A stretch of 64,000 nt of DNA, from positions 1-64,000 of the forward strand of contig NZ_BIMF01000001.1 of the NCBI RefSeq assembly GCF_004000945.1, in the 5' to 3' direction. Positions within the stretch are counted from its first letter, which is position 1. Each line of letters starts with the position of its first letter. Below are positions 8,834 to 17,586 of the stretch, piece by piece. Below the pieces are notes generated by a model, which made no database searches, was not told the DNA's origin, and saw nothing but the letters and a program-made list of their open reading frames with translations. Position numbers and translations under genes: made by a program. This DNA is from Paenibacillus lautus NBRC 15380. Lineage in GTDB: Bacteria; Bacillota; Bacilli; Paenibacillales; Paenibacillaceae.

Positions 8834-9586
8834 TTAAGCCACAATCACCGAACCGCAATACTCACATTCTTTTTTCTCCAAATGCGTTACGACTGATCTC
8901 GCCCCGCAGCCCGGGCATTCCACAGATTTCGGACCAGGATCGGGCGCCGCTTCGTTTCGGGTTATTGGCGTTGGTTCAGCCGCAACATCACCTAGTGAAT
9001 ACTGCACTCGCTGGCCGCTGCGCGAAACAAATTCCCCTTGCAATGGGGAATGGGATCTCCTCTTCAAGGACGGGATGATGACAACACCGTTGTCCAGCTT
9101 TCCGCTTGGCAGCATACGCCGTTCAAACATGAACGTGATATCCCGGACGGCATGTGCCGGCGTTTGTCTTGCCTCTCGAGCGATATGTTCAATCTGGACG
9201 AGTCCTCTTTGCAGAATGGCATTCGAATAAAATTGCAGCAAACTGTTGAATTTCTTATCTTCTTTTTTGGCAATCAACAGCATGATGATGGCTGGAACCA
9301 GTATAATAACGCCCCACACGATGGAAGCCGAATAGAGGCCGTCGACATCTTTATCATCAATAGTCGCGAGGATCATAAGCAATTCAAAGATTCCATAGGT
9401 TATGACCAGAACCCACCCGAAGAGCCGGTTGTTTCTTCCCTTACAGTGATTATGGCGATGGGTGACAAGGACCCGAACAGCCGCCAGCACAATGGCCAGC
9501 GGAAAAAACAGAACCGCCAGCGCGATAATGGAATAATCCATTGTTGTGAATTTCTGTTTAAAGCGCTTCAGATCAGACGCTCTCAT
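8834..9586 (-). CDS. Membrane protein with C-terminal zinc ribbon (paralogue 1)
   Basis: Function unknown. The 250-residue product has three hydrophobic segments (about 20-42, 54-76 and 85-105), a soluble core with an RGLVQIEHIAREARQTPAHA stretch and RRMLPSGKLDNGV, a roughly 30-residue variable linker absent from the paralogue, and a terminal zinc ribbon (CPGCG and CEYCG). It lies 24 bp after the gene upstream and 45 bp before its paralogue. Local gene duplication is the simplest explanation of the pair. The core between the membrane part and the ribbon may be a small helical regulatory domain; I cannot name it. Confidence 0.75.
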   Translation of the reverse strand: MRASDLKRFKQKFTTMDYSIIALAVLFFPLAIVLAAVRVLVTHRHNHCKGRNNRLFGWVLVITYGIFELLMILATIDDKDVDGLYSASIVWGVIILVPAIIMLLIAKKEDKKFNSLLQFYSNAILQRGLVQIEHIAREARQTPAHAVRDITFMFERRMLPSGKLDNGVVIIPSLKRRSHSPLQGEFVSRSGQRVQYSLGDVAAEPTPITRNEAAPDPGPKSVECPGCGARSVVTHLEKKECEYCGSVIVA

Positions 9587-9610
9587 TTTCTATCCCCTTT
9601 ATCATCTGCA

Positions 9611-10369
9611 TTAGGTTGATCCCGCTTTTGCTCTCAGAAGTTCCGTGTTGCGATCCTGTACCGTTCTAAGGATGTCGCGGATGATGTGAACGGTTTGCTC
9701 TACCAGCTCATCACGTTGTTCCGATTGCGTCTCCCCGATCAGCGCCACTTGGTCCTCCAACATCGCGATCTTTTGCTGGATCATATGCTCCACTTCATAT
9801 AAAGAGGTGTGTGTGATAGGATCACTATAACGAAGCGTTTCCTCAAGCTCGGCCATCTGCCGGTCTAACGAATGAAGGTTCTCACCGGGCATCTCACCTA
9901 GTTTTCTCCGGATCCCCCCGATCCAGGCCACCGTATCTTTCTTAACCGCCAGATGATCACTTTCCTTCCGTTCATGAGCTCCTGCATATTTTCCCGCCAG
10001 AGCTACCAATCCCAAAACAACCGAAAACCCCAGAAAGGTTATGAGATGAATCATAAAATACGAAGATTCAGGCAGCTTAAATAAATATCCCAGCAGAATG
10101 ACCTCCAGCAAAACGGAGACTGCATAGATTACTATAATGACGCCTGAAGCAATATAAAAAGGAGCTCCTGACGAAGCCGCTTTACGCACGTGAATGATAA
10201 AACCGATAAAGACGAGAATGGCCGCTTCCGCGCATCCGAGGGCAATGCCCGATATCCAAGAATTCAGCTGATCCATCCCACCGATCAATCCGAACAGAAG
10301 GATGGTTACGACCGGAAGCACAACGGCAGCCAGCCATAATCCGTTTCGACTTGTGGTTCTTGTATTCAC
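9611..10369 (-). CDS. Four-helix membrane protein with C-terminal coiled coil
   Basis: Function unknown. The 252-residue product has four predicted membrane helices (about 13-34, 37-62, 75-103 and 105-130) and then a charged, heptad-like soluble tail (about 150-250) with several helices. There are no cysteine pairs, unlike the other three members of the unit. The start is GTG after a GGGGGAA site, 20 bp downstream of the SPFH gene. The layout, a membrane anchor with a cytoplasmic coiled coil, suits a scaffold or partner of the SPFH protein; that is inference from position only. Confidence 0.7.
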   Translation of the reverse strand: MNTRTTSRNGLWLAAVVLPVVTILLFGLIGGMDQLNSWISGIALGCAEAAILVFIGFIIHVRKAASSGAPFYIASGVIIVIYAVSVLLEVILLGYLFKLPESSYFMIHLITFLGFSVVLGLVALAGKYAGAHERKESDHLAVKKDTVAWIGGIRRKLGEMPGENLHSLDRQMAELEETLRYSDPITHTSLYEVEHMIQQKIAMLEDQVALIGETQSEQRDELVEQTVHIIRDILRTVQDRNTELLRAKAGST

Positions 10370-10389
10370 TCTATTCCCCCGCTTTCACT

Positions 10390-11697
10390 TCACATCAATT
10401 TATGACCGCACTCCATGCAAAACTTCTGGCCCGGTTTGACCTCATGTTGACATCCAGGACATGTAAGCGCGTGGCTTGAACCGCAGTGCGGACAAAACTT
10501 GGCTTCCGCATCCACCAACTCACCGCATGCCCGGCAAGGCATAGGCAGCAGTGCACCACAATCCGGACACTCGACAGCACCTGGCGGGTGGTCATGGCCA
10601 CACTTAGGACATGCATGGTAAGGGTCTCCGCAGTGAAGGCAAAACTTGGCATTCGAAGGCAGAGGCTGCCCGCAATCGTTGCACTGGACGGTTCTCGCCG
10701 GTTCGTGCTCCGCTTGTGCCGGAAGCGACTGGCCGCATCCCGAACAGAATCGGGCTTCTTCCCCGTTCCGTGTTCCGCACTTAGTACATGCCTTCTGTTT
10801 AATTTGCATATCGTTCTTCTCTTGAGCCTCCGAACTCTCAAACATATGCCGGGCGGTCTCATACATCGGCCCGACCATCCCAAGTCCCATGCCCAGTCCG
10901 GTTCCGATGACCGCTGCCGGGCTGCCGGGATTCTTTGCCGCTCCCTCAAGCGTATTAAAGGTTCTTTCCTGATGATAGGTATATCCGATGATGTCCATCT
11001 CCGCTTTCTTTGCCAACGCTTCCTTGATTCGAACGGCTGCAGGGTCATTCTCCGGTATGTTGATGGAATCCACATAGAAATTCAGCAGGGTGATCCCCAT
11101 CTCATCAAATGAAGGCGCAATCGCTTCCATGATATGCTTCGATATTTCCGCTATGTAAGCATTGATCTCCACAACGCTGATTTTTTTGCGAACGATATAG
11201 GAGGATATGATTTCCGTAATATTGGACATCAGTACGCCGCGATAATATTTAATCAGTGTGCCCTGGTCAAAAGTCGGCAGCGTACCGACCATGGTTGCCA
11301 GAAATTTTCGCGGATCGCTGATCTGTACGCCGAATTGGCCAAAAGCCCGGACCGATACGATGATATTGTATTTCGGATCTTGCAGCTGGATCGGAGAGCT
11401 CGTCCCCCATTTCACGTCCAGTGAACGAAGTTTGTTCACAAACCAGACTTCTGCCGTAAAGGGAGACTTCCCGCCGAATGGAAGATTGATCACATTGGAT
11501 AAAATCGGTATATTCGCCGTACTCAGTGTATGTCTCCCAGCCGAGAAGGAGTCCAGGGCCTGACCGCCCTTATACAGGATTGCCTCCTGTGTCTCATGAA
11601 CAATAAGCTGAGTCCAAGTGCCTAACTCCTGATTCGGATAACGCCAAGCAAACACATCCGGCGGCCCTTCATATTTTACAACTTCAATAATAGCCAT
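10390..11697 (-). CDS. SPFH-domain protein with five C-terminal zinc ribbons
   Basis: A 435-residue protein. Residues 1-230 resemble the SPFH/Band-7 proteins of the YdjI (virion-core-protein-like) group, which form membrane-associated oligomers. A Gly-rich linker (about 255-280) follows, and then five successive C4 zinc ribbons, with cysteine quartets starting at residues 304, 339, 363, 388 and 413, each of the form CxxC-N10-CxxC. It has no N-terminal membrane helix. In B. subtilis, YdjI-type proteins work beside PspA in envelope stress; here the neighbours are membrane zinc-ribbon proteins, so a similar role is plausible but unproven. It is the first gene of the four-gene unit. Five tandem ribbons are many for such a protein. 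Confidence 0.8.
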   Translation of the reverse strand: MAIIEVVKYEGPPDVFAWRYPNQELGTWTQLIVHETQEAILYKGGQALDSFSAGRHTLSTANIPILSNVINLPFGGKSPFTAEVWFVNKLRSLDVKWGTSSPIQLQDPKYNIIVSVRAFGQFGVQISDPRKFLATMVGTLPTFDQGTLIKYYRGVLMSNITEIISSYIVRKKISVVEINAYIAEISKHIMEAIAPSFDEMGITLLNFYVDSINIPENDPAAVRIKEALAKKAEMDIIGYTYHQERTFNTLEGAAKNPGSPAAVIGTGLGMGLGMVGPMYETARHMFESSEAQEKNDMQIKQKACTKCGTRNGEEARFCSGCGQSLPAQAEHEPARTVQCNDCGQPLPSNAKFCLHCGDPYHACPKCGHDHPPGAVECPDCGALLPMPCRACGELVDAEAKFCPHCGSSHALTCPGCQHEVKPGQKFCMECGHKLM

Positions 11698-11917
11698 AGT
11701 TCTACACTCCTTTTTACGCCGTTCCTTCCATCCTGATGGTCTAGGGAAAAGGACTATTGTACTACTATTGTATACGATTTACCCGATATGTGGATGCAAA
11801 ATTTGGAAACCTAAATGGAAAAAGGCATATCGGAACAACTTCACAACAGCTTCCATAAACCACTGCGCATATTTACGTGATATCGATTCACGGGGATACA
11901 ACTGCATTCACGAAAAA
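11698..11917. other. Intergenic upstream of the SPFH unit
   Basis: This stretch must hold the promoter of the SPFH unit. Two TACAAT hexamers (minus strand, near 11753-11775) could be -10 boxes, but neither has a convincing -35, so control by an alternative sigma factor or an activator is possible. No open frame with a ribosome binding site was seen. Confidence 0.3.
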
Positions 11918-11959
11918 AAATACCGCCAAGCCTGCTGTTATACAGACCTTGCGGTATTT
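11918..11959 (-). terminator. Terminator after obgE
   Basis: AAATACCGC pairs with GCGGTATTT across a 24-nt loop that can fold internally, followed by a run of T on the minus strand, 27 bp after the obgE stop. Confidence 0.7.
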
Positions 11960-11986
11960 TTCTTCAAAATGTATTTCTTTTGCGCA

Positions 11987-13297
11987 TCAATAGTAGCTGC
12001 TGCCTTCAACAAATTCAAATTCGAAATCGCCAATCCGTACAATGGTGCCTTCTGTCGCGCCCCGTTTCCGAAGCTCTTCATCGACGCCCATATGACGCAT
12101 CGTTCTTGCAAGCTTCAGAATAGCATCATGCGAATTCATCTGCATCCGTTTCAGCATCCGCTCAATTCGCTCGCTATGCACCACATACATCTCATTATCC
12201 CTAGTGACGGTGAAGGAGTTGTCGTTTTGTGCTTTGAATTTATAAACCTTACGCTCGGAAACCTCGGATACTTCTTCAATGGCAGGCTCATCCGGAATGC
12301 TTTCGAGCACATCGATCGTGCGGTAAAGAAGTTCCTGGATACCCTGTCGAGTCAGGGAGGAAATCGGCATCACCTCGATGTCCGGACGAATCTCTTTCAC
12401 CTTCTCTTTGAAGGCTGCTAAATACTCTTCGGCCTCCGGCATGTCCATTTTATTGGCGGCTACGATTTGCGGCCGTTCGACTAGAACCGGGTTGTAAAGC
12501 CTGATTTCATCATTGATTTTTTCCCAGTCCTCAAACGGATCTCTTCCTTCCGTGCCTGCCATATCCACAACATGGACAATGACGCGTGTTCTTTCCACGT
12601 GCCGGAGGAATTCGTGACCAAGTCCCACGCCTTCATGAGCACCCTCAATCAGACCAGGCAAGTCAGCCATGACGAAACTGCGCCCGTCTCCAACCTCAAC
12701 CACTCCCAAATTCGGCGTTATGGTCGTAAAGTGGTACGCGCCGATCTTCGGCTGAGCTGCAGATACAACGGACAACAAGGTTGATTTGCCTACGCTTGGA
12801 AACCCGACGAGACCTACATCAGCCATCACTTTAAGTTCCATGGTTACGTAACGCTCTTCGCCTTCCTCGCCGTTCTCGGCAAGTTCAGGCGCCGGATTGT
12901 TCGGCGTGGCAAAGCGGATATTTCCGCGTCCTCCACGGCCTCCTCTGGCAACAACAACCTGTTGACCGTGCCGGGTCAAATCGCCAATCACCTCACCGGT
13001 ATCATCATCCGTTAAGACGGTACCCGGCGGGATACGGACAATCATGCTATCCGCATTGGCGCCATGCTGACTTTTATTGCGGCCTTTTTCCCCGCGCTTG
13101 GCTTTAAAATGCTTCTGGTAACGGAAATCCATCAACGTGCGCAGTCCTTCGTCCACCCGGAAAATCACGTCGCCGCCCTTACCGCCGTCACCGCCGGCAG
13201 GTCCGCCTTCAGGAACGTATTTCTCTCGACGGAACGCAATGAGACCATCGCCGCCGTCTCCGCCTTTTACATATACTTTTGCCTTATCTACAAACAT
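11987..13297 (-). CDS. obgE: GTPase ObgE
   Basis: A 436-residue GTPase essential for late 50S ribosome assembly and linked to the stress response and, in B. subtilis, to sporulation. It has the Gly-rich Obg fold (1-158), the G domain with P-loop GFPSVGKST near residue 165, DLPGL, NKMD and SSL motifs, and the C-terminal OCT domain (about 350-430). Length is normal. It lies 13 bp downstream of the Spo0B-like gene, as in the B. subtilis spo0B-obg pair. Confidence 0.97.
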   Translation of the reverse strand: MFVDKAKVYVKGGDGGDGLIAFRREKYVPEGGPAGGDGGKGGDVIFRVDEGLRTLMDFRYQKHFKAKRGEKGRNKSQHGANADSMIVRIPPGTVLTDDDTGEVIGDLTRHGQQVVVARGGRGGRGNIRFATPNNPAPELAENGEEGEERYVTMELKVMADVGLVGFPSVGKSTLLSVVSAAQPKIGAYHFTTITPNLGVVEVGDGRSFVMADLPGLIEGAHEGVGLGHEFLRHVERTRVIVHVVDMAGTEGRDPFEDWEKINDEIRLYNPVLVERPQIVAANKMDMPEAEEYLAAFKEKVKEIRPDIEVMPISSLTRQGIQELLYRTIDVLESIPDEPAIEEVSEVSERKVYKFKAQNDNSFTVTRDNEMYVVHSERIERMLKRMQMNSHDAILKLARTMRHMGVDEELRKRGATEGTIVRIGDFEFEFVEGSSYY

Positions 13298-13310
13298 GAA
13301 ATCACCTTCC

Positions 13311-14051
13311 TCAAGTCACAAACGGCAAATACAAACGATACGAGGTCTCCCCCGGCTCCGTCTGCTCCACCCGAATGCCTTCGCCTTTTACGGATTGTTC
13401 AATCTGAAGCTTCAAGCTGTCCGGGTCTCCAAAGGATCCTTCTCCTTGTGCCCATACCATCAGCTCTTGTTCTTGCTGCATAAATGTTAATGTTAATTGC
13501 CGGGTATCCCCCCAGGACGCTTTTCCGCTCAATTGAAAGGCTCTCACCGTTTGAATGATGGCTTCGGTAAAAGAATCCGCCGTTTGTGGCGATACTTTGT
13601 CTTCCAGTTGCACCTGGTCCACAACTTCAACGTCGAGCTGCAGATTGTTGCTGTACGTGCGGTATGAATGTAAATAAAAAACCAGCGAAGGAATGCCCAG
13701 CTTCGAGATTCTGCTCTCCGTCGCCATCCTGTCCTTTATTCTTTCCACAGAACCCACTGTTTTATCAAGCTTTCCAAGTTGAATGTAGCCGTACAAAATT
13801 TGAAGCTCATTCATCCAATCATGACGATGGTGATTCAGCATCTGAATCGCCCTCTGCTCCACATTCCGAATGATGGCTTGCTGCCTGCGCTCCTCCGATT
13901 TTCGGACAAGCCATGCACCGCAGGCAGACGCAGCGACAGCCCAAACCGTTAACACTGCTCCTGCAGCCAAAGTCGGTTTCCATACCATCCATGCTACGGG
14001 TATTACGGAGGTTAACCCCGCCCCAGCCGCTATCCATTTCCAGGATTTCAT
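13311..14051 (-). CDS. Spo0B-like phosphotransferase with membrane anchor
   Basis: A 246-residue protein. Residues 1-50 contain two hydrophobic helices. Residues 70-110 carry the Spo0B-type phospho-acceptor helix with [12 protein letters not shown], where the His before Asp-Trp is the expected phosphorylation site, followed by a degenerate ATPase-like domain. In B. subtilis, Spo0B passes phosphate from Spo0F to Spo0A to start sporulation; it is about 190 residues and soluble. The position just before obgE, and the H-box, support the same role here. The N-terminal membrane anchor is the notable difference. A sensor-kinase-like function is less likely because no N, G1 or G2 ATP-binding boxes can be recognised. 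Confidence 0.75.
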   Translation of the reverse strand: MKSWKWIAAGAGLTSVIPVAWMVWKPTLAAGAVLTVWAVAASACGAWLVRKSEERRQQAIIRNVEQRAIQMLNHHRHDWMNELQILYGYIQLGKLDKTVGSVERIKDRMATESRISKLGIPSLVFYLHSYRTYSNNLQLDVEVVDQVQLEDKVSPQTADSFTEAIIQTVRAFQLSGKASWGDTRQLTLTFMQQEQELMVWAQGEGSFGDPDSLKLQIEQSVKGEGIRVEQTEPGETSYRLYLPFVT

Positions 14052-14165
14052 CGCTTCTCCTCGTCTTTCAACAGCAATTGGTTACATTCACCAAATCCCA
14101 GTATATCATAGACTTTCAGGACGGTTCATCCCCTGGATGATGATCTTTGCGCATTTTACAAAAAA

Positions 14166-14197
14166 AGAAGCCCCGGCAACGATGCCGAAAGGCTTCT
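14166..14197 (-). terminator. Terminator between rpmA and the spo0B-like gene
   Basis: AGAAGCC pairs with GGCTTCT around an inner CGGCA/TGCCG hairpin, followed by six T on the minus strand, 23 bp after rpmA. It would separate ribosomal-protein transcription from the spo0B-obgE pair. Confidence 0.75.
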
Positions 14198-14220
14198 TCT
14201 GTATGCAGCATAAGAAACGA

Positions 14221-14532
14221 TTAAGCTTCTACTGCAGCCGCTACTGGAGCGACATCAACCGGGTAGACGCTCACTTTCTTGCGATCACGACCCCAACGTT
14301 CAAATTTCACAACGCCGTCAACTTTCGCAAACAAAGTATCGTCTTTACCGATACCTACGTTCGTGCCTGGATGAATTTTCGTTCCGCGTTGGCGAACCAA
14401 GATGCTGCCGCCAGTCACTGCTTGACCGTCTGCACGTTTCACACCAAGACGTTTCGATTCGCTATCGCGACCGTTCTTTGTGGAACCTACACCTTTTTTC
14501 GATGCGAATAACTGAAGATCCAATTTCAACAT
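14221..14532 (-). CDS. rpmA: Ribosomal protein bL27 with Prp-cleaved extension
   Basis: A 103-residue protein of the large subunit near the peptidyl-transferase centre. The N terminus [10 protein letters not shown] is the extension that Firmicutes L27 carries and that the protease Prp removes after LQLFA, exposing [14 protein letters not shown] chose the ATG at 14532 because GGAGGT lies 7 bases before it; an in-frame start 7 codons earlier has no such site. The gene lies 17 bp after prp. Confidence 0.97.
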   Translation of the reverse strand: MLKLDLQLFASKKGVGSTKNGRDSESKRLGVKRADGQAVTGGSILVRQRGTKIHPGTNVGIGKDDTLFAKVDGVVKFERWGRDRKKVSVYPVDVAPVAAAVEA

Positions 14533-14549
14533 GTTGTCTACCTCCTTCT

Positions 14550-14882
14550 TCAAGTAGTCAATTCTTGTATTCTTATATACTTGCCGTATGAATCAGCAAT
14601 TCCCTGTAACATAACAACCATGGATTCGAGAAGCAATTGAACTTGTCCCGAGACGGAATCGTCTGCCGTAGGCGGAAGATTCGCGCTAAGAAAGCCGCCC
14701 TTCATCCGGGTCTCCATAACGGTTCCGGTTAACGCTTCGATGGAATTGACCGTTCCCACTGTAATGCTGGAAACTCCAGCACATACAATATCTTCTCCAG
14801 GATTGGCATATCCCGCGTGTCCCGTTACCTTGAAGCTATGGATCCGTCCATCTCCCCCGCGCAAAACTTGTACAGTAATCAA
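14550..14882 (-). CDS. prp: Ribosomal-processing cysteine protease Prp
   Basis: A 110-residue cysteine protease (YsxB family) that cuts the N-terminal extension off L27, an essential maturation step in Firmicutes. The catalytic dyad is visible as His22 in GHAGYA and Cys34 in DIVCAGVS. It lies between rplU (13 bp) and rpmA (17 bp), the invariant position in organisms with extended L27. Confidence 0.95.
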   Translation of the reverse strand: MITVQVLRGGDGRIHSFKVTGHAGYANPGEDIVCAGVSSITVGTVNSIEALTGTVMETRMKGGFLSANLPPTADDSVSGQVQLLLESMVVMLQGIADSYGKYIRIQELTT

Positions 14883-14895
14883 TTACCGCACCTAC

Positions 14896-15207
14896 TTACG
14901 CTTGGATTTTCTCGATGGTTACTTTAGTGTAAGGTTGACGATGACCTTGCTTCTTGTGGTAGTTCTTCTTCGGCTTGTATTTGTATACAACGACCTTACG
15001 GCCTTTACCGTGCTTCTCTACCTTTGCAGTTACAGTCGCACCGGAAACAACCGGCGTACCTGCTACCAACCCGTCCTCTTTGGATACGGCCAGTACACGG
15101 TCGAAAGTCACGCTCTCGCCGTCACCTGCAGTCAGCTTCTCGATGAACAATACGTCGCCCTCTTGAACTTTGTATTGTTTACCACCTGTTTCGATAATAG
15201 CGTACAT
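14896..15207 (-). CDS. rplU: Ribosomal protein bL21
   Basis: A 103-residue 50S protein, full length, beginning [14 protein letters not shown] and containing the conserved [19 protein letters not shown] tail. It is the first gene of rplU-prp-rpmA and has a long structured leader (see 15208-15331). Confidence 0.97.
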   Translation of the reverse strand: MYAIIETGGKQYKVQEGDVLFIEKLTAGDGESVTFDRVLAVSKEDGLVAGTPVVSGATVTAKVEKHGKGRKVVVYKYKPKKNYHKKQGHRQPYTKVTIEKIQA

Positions 15208-15331
15208 TTGCTTGCACCTCCCTATGTCTCAGACTCGCCTAGTTCAAGGTGTCCGTCCCGAACAGGAACGTCCTTGCTAACCCAACCGGAGCGGTTACAG
15301 CATGTGCAGCAAACCTTCACTAGACACATAC
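15208..15331 (-). ncRNA. L21 leader RNA
   Basis: The roughly 120-nt leader of rplU contains several short complementary arms (for instance AACCGCTCCGGTTGGGTTAGC and the CGTTCCTGTTCGGGACG hairpin) and matches in position and general character the L21 leader family of Firmicutes, in which L21 is thought to repress its own operon. The assignment rests on position and recalled sequence; a covariance-model search would settle it. Confidence 0.65.
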
Positions 15332-15337
15332 CTAATG

Positions 15338-15366
15338 ATAATATCATATTCCATGTTCATCGTCAA
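15338..15366 (-). promoter_or_regulatory. Promoter of rplU-prp-rpmA
   Basis: TTGACG (-35, 15361-15366) and TATTAT (-10, 15338-15343) with exact 17-bp spacing on the minus strand, placing the transcript start at the beginning of the L21 leader. Confidence 0.75.
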
Positions 15367-15368
15367 CA

Positions 15369-16604
15369 TTATTGTTCGATAGCAATGCCTCTGCCCCCGC
15401 AAGCTCTGCAAGGCTTGGCAAATGGGAGCGAAGAGCTCTCTCTGGCTTTTTTGCGGGTCATTTCAAGCAGTCCCAGCTTGGTCCAACCCACCACAAAGCT
15501 CTTGGTGCGGTCCTTGCGCATCACAGTCTCCATGGCAGAAACAACCTGCTCCCGGTGCTCTTCACGATCCATATCGATGAAATCCACGATGATAATGCCT
15601 CCGATATCCCAGAGCCGCAGGATTCTTGCAATCTGCTGCGCCGCCAGAAGGTTTGTCCTCAGTACCGTTTCCTCGAAATTATCCCCACCGATATATTTGG
15701 CTGTGTTCACATCCATGACGGTCATGGCTTCCGTCTGATCTACAACGATGGTTACACCCTCGGGAAGCGTGATTTTCCTTGCAAAGCCGGCTCTCATCTG
15801 CTCGTCCAACCCGTAAGCTTGAAAAATCGGACTTCCTTCCAAGTAATATGTAACCTTTGGCTCCATACCAGGAACGGTTTCCTTCAGATAGCTCTTGGTT
15901 TCCTCGCCTTTAAGCTTGCTGTCGATCACAAGTTCGTCATGGAGCGGATCAAAGGCATCGCGGAGAAATCGCTGCAGCAGACCTAAATCGCGATGAAGAA
16001 GCGTCGGAGCAGAAGAAGATTCGGCCTTGTCGAGAATTCGTGCCCACTCTTTTCGCAGATACTCAAGATCTCCCTTAAGGAATTCTAGAGGCTCGTCCTC
16101 CGATACGGTTCGGATAATGATTCCCTCTTCGTCTGTGCGGAGCTGCTCGCCGATACTCTTCAGCCTTGCTCTTTCCGCATCACGTCCGATTTTCTTGGAG
16201 ACGGCAACATAATCCGCAGTCGGCATGTACACCATGCATCTGCCAGGAAGCGAGAAATGGGTAGTGACCCGTGCCCCCTTGCCGCCTCTCGGTTCCTTCA
16301 TCACTTGCACGATCAGTTCCTGGCCTACCGTTAGCAGCACCGAGATGGACGGCTTCTGCTTGGGCTGCTTCTCTAAATGAGGATGGAGAACATCATCAAT
16401 ATATAAAAATGCATTCTTTTTCAGCCCGATATCTACAAAAGCCGCCTGCATCCCCGGCAGCACATTAACAACCCTGCCCTTATAAAAACTACCGACTACA
16501 CTTTGCTCACGACTACGCTCAACGGCGAATTCTGCTAACCTCCCATCTTCGATGAGGGCCATCTGAATGGTCTCATGCTCACAATGAACTATCATTTGCC
16601 TCAT
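15369..16604 (-). CDS. rng: Ribonuclease G/E family protein
   Basis: A 411-residue endoribonuclease of the RNase E/G family, which cleaves single-stranded AU-rich RNA in rRNA and mRNA processing. An S1 domain (about 35-110) is followed by the catalytic region with DVNTAKYIGG, the metal-binding DFIDM segment and a terminal CRACGGRG zinc-link half. There is no RNase E scaffold tail. The ATG at 16604 is preferred: GAGGGG lies 8 bases before it, while the in-frame TTG five codons upstream has no site. It sits between spoIVFB and rplU, where B. subtilis has no such gene. Confidence 0.9.
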   Translation of the reverse strand: MRQMIVHCEHETIQMALIEDGRLAEFAVERSREQSVVGSFYKGRVVNVLPGMQAAFVDIGLKKNAFLYIDDVLHPHLEKQPKQKPSISVLLTVGQELIVQVMKEPRGGKGARVTTHFSLPGRCMVYMPTADYVAVSKKIGRDAERARLKSIGEQLRTDEEGIIIRTVSEDEPLEFLKGDLEYLRKEWARILDKAESSSAPTLLHRDLGLLQRFLRDAFDPLHDELVIDSKLKGEETKSYLKETVPGMEPKVTYYLEGSPIFQAYGLDEQMRAGFARKITLPEGVTIVVDQTEAMTVMDVNTAKYIGGDNFEETVLRTNLLAAQQIARILRLWDIGGIIIVDFIDMDREEHREQVVSAMETVMRKDRTKSFVVGWTKLGLLEMTRKKARESSSLPFAKPCRACGGRGIAIEQ

Positions 16605-16722
16605 GGCTTCACCCCTCAAATGGAAGACGATATTCTATTTTTTTATCCTAACACAATCTCAGATGATATGAATGGATAAAGAATCATGGCCCGCCCTGCG
16701 TCTTCCTCATGGTGTCTACGAT

Positions 16723-17586
16723 TTACGCATACCAGGGCGGACCATTTGATGCAAAATAAGAAGAAATCACATGCTGCTCCGGAACGACGGCAAGCAGGCT
16801 GCCTCGTCCGCTCATGACATAAATCAGATGATACTTCTCTCGTTTAAATAGACGCATGATATCATCCAAAGGTTTCGAAGAATCTGCAACGATTGGCTGG
16901 GCAGGACCGAGTCCATCCAAATTCCGTTCATAAATCTCGCTCCGATTGACCAAAAATCTTAAGAATCGGTAATGCACATTCCGGTAGTCTTCAAAATTGG
17001 AATACGCTAAAAAGAGGCCGATCATCAGCACATTTAAACGAATACCGCCGCCGGAGAATAACGGCTGCAAGCCATACCCGATCATGATCAAACTGCACAA
17101 AATGCCTGCACGGGAAGCCCACAGCAAGGTCGCATGATAAGGGGCGAGCAGGCTGATGACGGCCTGCAGCACTTTGCCGCCGTCCAGCGGCAGAATCGGA
17201 AGAAGGTTAAACAGTGCAATGACGAGATTCCCCTGAATGATATAAGATAACAGCTGCTCGTCTCCCCACCCCGCCCATCTGCACGCCAGAGTAATGCCAA
17301 TCATGATGACATTTTGCAGCGGACCCGCAAGCGCAATGATGATTTCCTTCATCGCGGTCATCCTGCCGTCATCTTCAATGACAGCAACGCCGCCGAACGG
17401 CAGCATCTGAATGGCTCGTACCTTGAACCCCATCGCTGCCGCTGCGGCGGCGTGTCCCAATTCATGAATAAACACGATAATAAACAGGGTCAGCAATTCT
17501 AAAAAGCGACCGGTGAATACAGAGGCCAGCATGACAATAACAAAGAGAGGATGCAGCGACAATACCGTTCCCTTAAACTTAATCAA
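16723..17586 (-). CDS. spoIVFB: Stage IV sporulation metalloprotease SpoIVFB
   Basis: A 287-residue intramembrane metalloprotease (M50) that cleaves pro-sigma-K in the mother cell. The zinc motif HELGH is in a hydrophobic helix near residue 41, and the second site, LPLDGGK, is near residue 133. Four to six hydrophobic segments are followed by a C-terminal soluble part (about 220-287) resembling a CBS domain. The start is TTG, overlapping the spoIVFA stop by 8 bp, so the two are translationally coupled. The neighbouring regulator SpoIVFA supports the call over a generic M50 protease. Confidence 0.9.
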   Translation of the reverse strand: MIKFKGTVLSLHPLFVIVMLASVFTGRFLELLTLFIIVFIHELGHAAAAAAMGFKVRAIQMLPFGGVAVIEDDGRMTAMKEIIIALAGPLQNVIMIGITLACRWAGWGDEQLLSYIIQGNLVIALFNLLPILPLDGGKVLQAVISLLAPYHATLLWASRAGILCSLIMIGYGLQPLFSGGGIRLNVLMIGLFLAYSNFEDYRNVHYRFLRFLVNRSEIYERNLDGLGPAQPIVADSSKPLDDIMRLFKREKYHLIYVMSGRGSLLAVVPEQHVISSYFASNGPPWYA

